64,000 nucleotides of DNA from contig NC_031471.1 of the NCBI RefSeq assembly GCF_000006565.2, positions 124,001-188,000 on the forward strand. Direction: 5' to 3'. The notes under the pieces are model-generated. The model searched no databases. It saw nothing but the letters and a program-made list of their open reading frames with translations, and was not told where the DNA came from. The translations under genes and the position numbers were made by a program. Below, one piece after another: positions 60,725 to 64,000 of the stretch (within the stretch, counting starts at the first letter, position 1; the number at the start of each line of letters is the position of its first letter). The stretch is from Toxoplasma gondii ME49. Its lineage: Eukaryota; Apicomplexa; Conoidasida; Eucoccidiorida; Sarcocystidae.

Positions 60725-63611
60725 GTGGAACTCTCGAAGGATTTTCCATGTGTCTGCGCACCGGGCTGATTGCAGGAAGAGACGCTGTTTAGGTTTCCTT
60801 CGCTTCGGCGCGAGTGTTCGATGGCCAGCTGTTACCAAGACAAACGCCTCCGCTTTGTGACAAAAGTTTAGCTTTCAAATATGCATTGTCATTTCTCCGC
60901 CAGAGTCGGTGGAACGCTGTAGCGTAAAAGGCAGGTGGTTTTGCTTCGGAGAAACTGGTCTACTCAGTACTCGAACTCCAGCAAATCCGTCAGCAAGCAA
61001 GCTCGATTGTAAGAGCCAAGGCTCGTAGACTCCTTTTCTGGAACTCGTAGATATCGCTACACGACGATTCCCCTGATAGAGCTCAAAAGGACTTCAACGA
61101 CGACTTCCGTCCTGGATAAATACCCGATGCTACAAATCGAAATTGAACAGTTCGCATAGACTCAACAACCTCGTCTGGTCCCTCGGGAAATTCGAAGTTG
61201 CTTAGTGTCCCCGAACGCGGCTTTTGCACTACATTCGTCACTGCGCACCCAGTTGATGGACATCGAGTCCGGCATACTGCTGCTTTCTTATGTGTCGAGG
61301 CTCGGACAATCTAGAAAGCAACTCACCATTCCGAGGCGGATAAAAGTGGTTTTTGTCGAGCGAACGTCTATGACCTCACCTCATTCAGTACGTCCATAGG
61401 AGAACATGGCCACCACAGTTTTAAGCGGAAGGAAATTAGAACACCGAAAGAATCGTCTCTTCTGGAGGCAACACGAGAATAGTGGGACGAAGAGGCATTT
61501 TGTCCTCATCGTACGCGAAGAGTCAGTCTTCTTGTGCGAGGATGTGCCTGCTCCACTCCCGTCTATATTGCGGGTTCCCAAGTGATCACATCTACGTGGT
61601 GGGGGGAGGAGCTGCAAACTGTCGCGGGATGAAGTGTGTGTGGTCTGCTAACTCGAAAGACAGGGCTTAGGAGTACACGAGAATTCTTCTCTCCTCAGAC
61701 TGTGTCAAGTGACTCTTGACAGGTTGATTTGCCTGCTTGCCATGATTGCGAAATAGATTCGTCCACAAGGAGTTCTACGCATCTTTGTATTCGGTTTTTT
61801 CTCGTGGAAGTGTCCCTCAAATCTACCGTTGCAGGTAGCGATACTAAATCTGCCAGTTCTCCGGAAAATGGGGCGCCATCTGGCATAACGTGCCGGCAAC
61901 GCTGGCGTGTACAAACGTCAGAAGCATCTTGTACATTCGCTGGCGTCCACTCCCTAGAGAAGTAGCAGGATGGGAAATTGCGTTGTTGCACGTTGCAGCA
62001 GTCCCTCTCGTTTTGTGATGTCTTCTAATTCACGTAAATCGAGGATTGCATAACCGGGGTTACAGAATTCAACTTTGGAGCACGATACGTCACACGGCGG
62101 GGTGTCGACAAGTGAAGAGTGTAAACGTACTTTTAATACGACAACGTGGAGACCGCGTTCTGGACGGTTATACTACGACTTGGGCTACTGGGTGTAAGGT
62201 CGCTGTTTCTACTGGATCCGAGTTCTAGTGTGTGGATACACAGCACTAACCCGCGGGCGCGTTTATAGCAACAGCCTAAGTTCTTTTTTAGCACATCCTA
62301 CCACAGAAAGTTACCACTCTTGTCATGGAATCCTCGTCCGAAATGGCTTCCCCTCAGTATTCTGTGCCACACGTAGTTGGTTGCGACAGGTGACCGTGTA
62401 TACACGTTGGACGGCGGGGAGCTGAGTATGCACGAAAGTGGGTGCTTCGTCCACGGCGTACGTTATTGGCTGCATGACCTATTCAGAGTATAAGTGATAC
62501 GATGCATCCCTTTTTCTTTATCTTTTCTCCTTGTTCAGACGATTCGGTTTTAATAAAAGAGGCTCCCAGATTCCGCAGATTTGTTGTAACTGCTACACCT
62601 CTGCATTTCGGTATCGCCTTAAGAAACGGTTTGTCCCGCGGCTGACACGCGTCCTTTTCTGGTGGGGGTGCCTGCGTCCGCATGGTCACTTTATGGCGTA
62701 AGAAAAAGAAGTTCAAAATGCAGCTAGAAACAAAACAGCCAAGACATTGAGGTTTTCCAGCGCGAACTTATCCGCTGGCTTCCCGTACCTGCTGCACGCT
62801 AAGTGCACCAAGTGCAGCCACAGCGAACTCTCGTCGAAAACGGCCGGGCACAGTTGTGGATGAGGGTTGACATTTCGTGTGCGGAGGGTCCCGGCGCCTT
62901 TCCCGTCGACTGTTCTTACCGAAGTGATCTGAGGCGTTTGGTGAAAAAACAGAAAGTTTGTTGTGTTGCCCTTGTTCCGCGGCAACGTGTGGCTGAACGC
63001 TGTCTCGCAGAGTCCTTTCACCCATTACAAAGGCATGCTGAGCTTTTCTCGGGGTTGAGACGCGTCCGCACCGAAGGAGGGACGGAGTATGCACAGATAA
63101 TTGCGAGGATCGCGAAGTCGGCCGCCTCTGATCGTCTGAAAGGTTATAGGTCCTGGGGAAACGCGTAGATACTTCCCGTTCCTTTTGTCATGCCACAAAG
63201 CGAACGTTGCCTTTTGAGAGACTTATTCATGCATGCTTACGTTGTGGTTCGCTTGATCTCTTAACCGGTAGAGGCGGGTACGTCTTTGTAAGTTCCACAT
63301 TTGAGGGGGAACAGGTTTCGGATCCCCCACGTAGATGCTGAGCCTCAAGTGTTCACAATTCCCTCGCCTATTTGGGGGAAAGTCCGTATTTGCGGTAACA
63401 TCCAAACGAATATATGTTTTTCATTTTTCCTGGCCTGCGGGCTGGCGTTTTATTGTCTGTTGTGAGGGGCTTTAAGCACCGCATCAAAGTAGCAGGGAGG
63501 CGCCCCAGTTTTGCGGCAAATTTGAACCTCCTAGACGCGGATTAACAGACGTGTGTTCGAGAGTATTCAAGCTTCAGTAGCACCAACGCTGTGTAGTCGC
63601 CTAAGTTTACA
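60725..63611. other. Intergenic or unassigned region
   Basis: About 2.9 kb with no supported gene. The frames at 62803-63168 (+), 62713-63021 (-) and 62768-63094 (-) overlap over the same stretch, so at most one could be real, and none shows a domain. The last few hundred bases should hold the promoter of the secreted protein at 63612. Confidence 0.45.
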
Positions 63612-64000
63612 ATGCAGGTACTCGCGTGTGTGCTGGGCATTGTCTGCCTCTATTTAAGGACCGCTCCTGCGTCCCCTTCAGGCGCTGGCTCTTTGTTTCT
63701 GGTGGCCAGTGGCGCGCAGACAGAGCCAGCAGTGGACGACTCCGCTGTACAGCAAGGGTCGACCGCGGAAACCTCTGTCGCGCCGACGCATTTGCGTGGA
63801 AGTGATGGAGCTCTTCGCACACAAACGCCGCAGGCGCGGCCGCTCGCTGAGATGTCTGCACAGCAGACGGAAGCCACAGCTGGCGCCGCGGCGAAGGATC
63901 CGAGTATGCCAGGGCACCATGGTGACCCGCATCTGAATGATGACGTTGCTAAAGTGCAGTCGTTTATCGGGTGCTGCGTAAAGGGCTGGGAAAACCTTCC
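63612..64000 (+). CDS. N-terminal part of a secreted protein, cut by the window end
   Basis: Open from the ATG at 63612 to the last base (129 codons, no stop). Residues 1-21 are a clear signal peptide: MQVLACVLGIVCLYL, then a polar c-region ending near TAPASP. The next 90 residues are polar and low complexity (Ala, Gln, Thr, Ser, Pro), as in the pro-regions or disordered starts of coccidian rhoptry, microneme and dense-granule proteins. The last residues (VAKVQSFIGCCVKGWENLP) look like the start of a folded part. The frame lacks a stop inside the window, so it is easy to miss. Family cannot be named. Organelle targeting after the secretory route is inference. Confidence 0.6.
   Translation, partial: MQVLACVLGIVCLYLRTAPASPSGAGSLFLVASGAQTEPAVDDSAVQQGSTAETSVAPTHLRGSDGALRTQTPQARPLAEMSAQQTEATAGAAAKDPSMPGHHGDPHLNDDVAKVQSFIGCCVKGWENL

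Noticed and set aside
62713..63168. Three overlapping frames on both strands
   Set aside because: They are mutually exclusive, and no signal peptide, domain or splice partner was found. A diverged gene cannot be excluded.
1..64000. CRISPR arrays, bacterial-type operons, riboswitches, IS elements
   Set aside because: The DNA is plainly eukaryotic with spliced genes. The repeats present are microsatellites and minisatellites without the unit-spacer pattern of CRISPR, and no transposase or reverse transcriptase was seen.

Overview
The window looks like nuclear DNA of a cyst-forming coccidian apicomplexan (Toxoplasma, Neospora or Hammondia type). The signs are many short GC-rich exons with GT-AG introns of roughly 0.1-2 kb, long (TA)n microsatellites in introns and intergenic DNA, frequent TGCATGC motifs, two AP2-domain proteins, and a rhoptry-kinase-like secreted protein. 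The genus cannot be decided from the sequence alone. Gene models were built by hand from splice signals, phase continuity and recalled family sequences; every multi-exon model below keeps an open frame through all its junctions, but no alignment or RNA data were available.

Layout, left to right: (1) 1-4063, no gene seen. (2) 4064-6644 (+), a five-exon secreted protein resembling a degenerate rhoptry pseudokinase. (3) 7570-8739 (-), a single-exon protein with a putative mitochondrial presequence and a C-terminal AP2 domain. (4) 10453-12996 (-), three-exon gamma-SNAP. (5) 12997-17114, mostly empty, with one weak candidate ORF. (6) 17115-21924 (+), a large three-exon ApiAP2 protein. (7) 25451-41007 (+), VPS16 in 19 exons with microsatellite-rich introns. 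(8) 42201-49561 (-), a METTL13/EEF1AKMT-type methyltransferase joined to ankyrin repeats, convergent with VPS16. A tRNA-Tyr gene with a 12-nt intron (42831-42915, +) lies inside one of its introns. (9) 51464-60724 (+), PPWD1, a WD40-cyclophilin splicing factor, divergent from the methyltransferase gene. (10) 63612-64000 (+), the start of a secreted protein that runs off the window.

The genes are not an operon or a pathway. Gamma-SNAP and VPS16 both serve endomembrane fusion (SNARE recycling and CORVET/HOPS tethering). PPWD1 belongs to the spliceosome. The two AP2 proteins probably differ in compartment: one nuclear, one possibly mitochondrial. The items most worth follow-up are the methyltransferase-ankyrin fusion, with an Ala/Ser minisatellite inside its catalytic domain and a nested antisense tRNA gene; the AP2 protein with a mitochondrial-type N-terminus; and the truncated intron-containing pseudokinase.
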